Source: an uncultured Solirubrobacteraceae bacterium (lineage in GTDB: Bacteria > Actinomycetota > Thermoleophilia > Solirubrobacterales > Solirubrobacteraceae). From it: 5,567 bases of DNA. The stretch covers positions 1-5,567 of the forward strand of contig CATPAX010000282.1 of assembly GCA_955652215.1 (NCBI GenBank), read 5' to 3'. Positions 5,355-5,567 of this stretch are shown piece after piece. Both the position numbers and the translations under genes were made by a program. Numbering within the stretch: the stretch's first letter is position 1; each line of letters starts with the position of its first letter. A model generated the notes under the pieces. It made no database searches. It was not told the DNA's origin and was given only the letters and a program-made list of their open reading frames with translations.

Positions 5355-5567
5355 TCAGGAGTCTCGGAGAACCTCGTCGGGACTTTCGACGAGGGTCATC
5401 CGCCCGGCGATGCCGGTGAGCGATAGGAGGCGCTGCACCTGGTGCGAACCGTTCACGAGGACGAACCGCCGGTTGTTCTGCTCGGCCGTCTGGTGAGCCC
5501 TAACCAGCACACTGAGGCCGGTCGAGTCCATGAAATCCAGCTCCCTGAGGTCGACCAGCACGAGCGA
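5355..5567 (-). CDS. STAS-domain anti-sigma factor antagonist, 5' end beyond window
   Basis: The frame is open to the right edge, so the N-terminus is missing; about 71 C-terminal residues are visible. The core LVLVDLRELDFMDSTGLSVL is the central strand, loop and helix of SpoIIAA/RsbV-type STAS proteins. The Ser of DSTG is the residue phosphorylated by the cognate anti-sigma kinase; the unphosphorylated form binds the kinase and releases sigma. The following RRFVLVNGSHQVQRLLSLTG is the next strand and helix, and the end LVESPDEVLRDS is typical. It is convergent with the anti-sigma gene, with 8 bp between stop codons, so it is transcribed separately from its likely partners. Whether it is the cognate antagonist of the neighbouring anti-sigma factor is inferred from position. 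The start codon and any upstream genes cannot be seen. Confidence 0.92.
   Translation of the reverse strand, partial: SLVLVDLRELDFMDSTGLSVLVRAHQTAEQNNRRFVLVNGSHQVQRLLSLTGIAGRMTLVESPDEVLRDS

Overview
The window looks like chromosomal DNA of a high-G+C actinobacterium. G/C-ending codons dominate, GTG starts are common, and the sigma/anti-sigma proteins are of the actinobacterial SigB/SigF partner-switching type. The style of the proteins, such as the carboxylate-amine ligase beginning with an LRAAFDGAPTYTVGVEEE-like stretch and the two-domain anti-sigma factor, suggests class Thermoleophilia (Solirubrobacter-like). That placement is an impression from memory, not a search result. No tRNA, rRNA, CRISPR array, insertion sequence or other mobile-element signature was seen.

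Left part (1-2756). A HemK2/PrmC-type methyltransferase runs leftward off the window. It is divergent from, and practically abuts or overlaps at its start with, a rightward YbdK-type carboxylate-amine ligase (GCS2 family). A heme-oxygenase-fold diiron protein ('iron-containing redox enzyme') follows about 20 bp downstream in the same direction.

Middle part (2757-3650). A CDGSH iron-sulfur protein lies on the minus strand, tail-to-tail with the diiron protein, with only 6 bp between their stop codons. Divergent from it is a rightward pair of small membrane proteins of 43 and 102 aa. The two directions appear to share an intergenic region whose palindrome TACCCG-C-CGGGTA supplies a GGGTA -10 element on each strand. 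Each has a plausible -35 about 13-14 bp upstream, which is the pattern of SigB/SigF-type promoters. A GC-rich hairpin and a short perfect tandem repeat (3 x 8 bp) close this block.

Right part (3651-5567). A SigB/SigF-family sigma factor has its own GGGTAT-type promoter just upstream of the preferred start. It is followed in the same direction by a two-domain RsbW-like anti-sigma ATPase. On the opposite strand, running in from beyond the right edge, is a STAS-domain anti-sigma antagonist. Together these are the three parts of a partner-switching stress-response switch: antagonist binds anti-sigma and frees sigma.

Working hypothesis: the sigma factor controls itself, the small membrane proteins and the CDGSH protein through the GGGTA promoters, so the window would hold a stress regulator next to part of its own regulon. 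The promoter calls rest on motif reading only.
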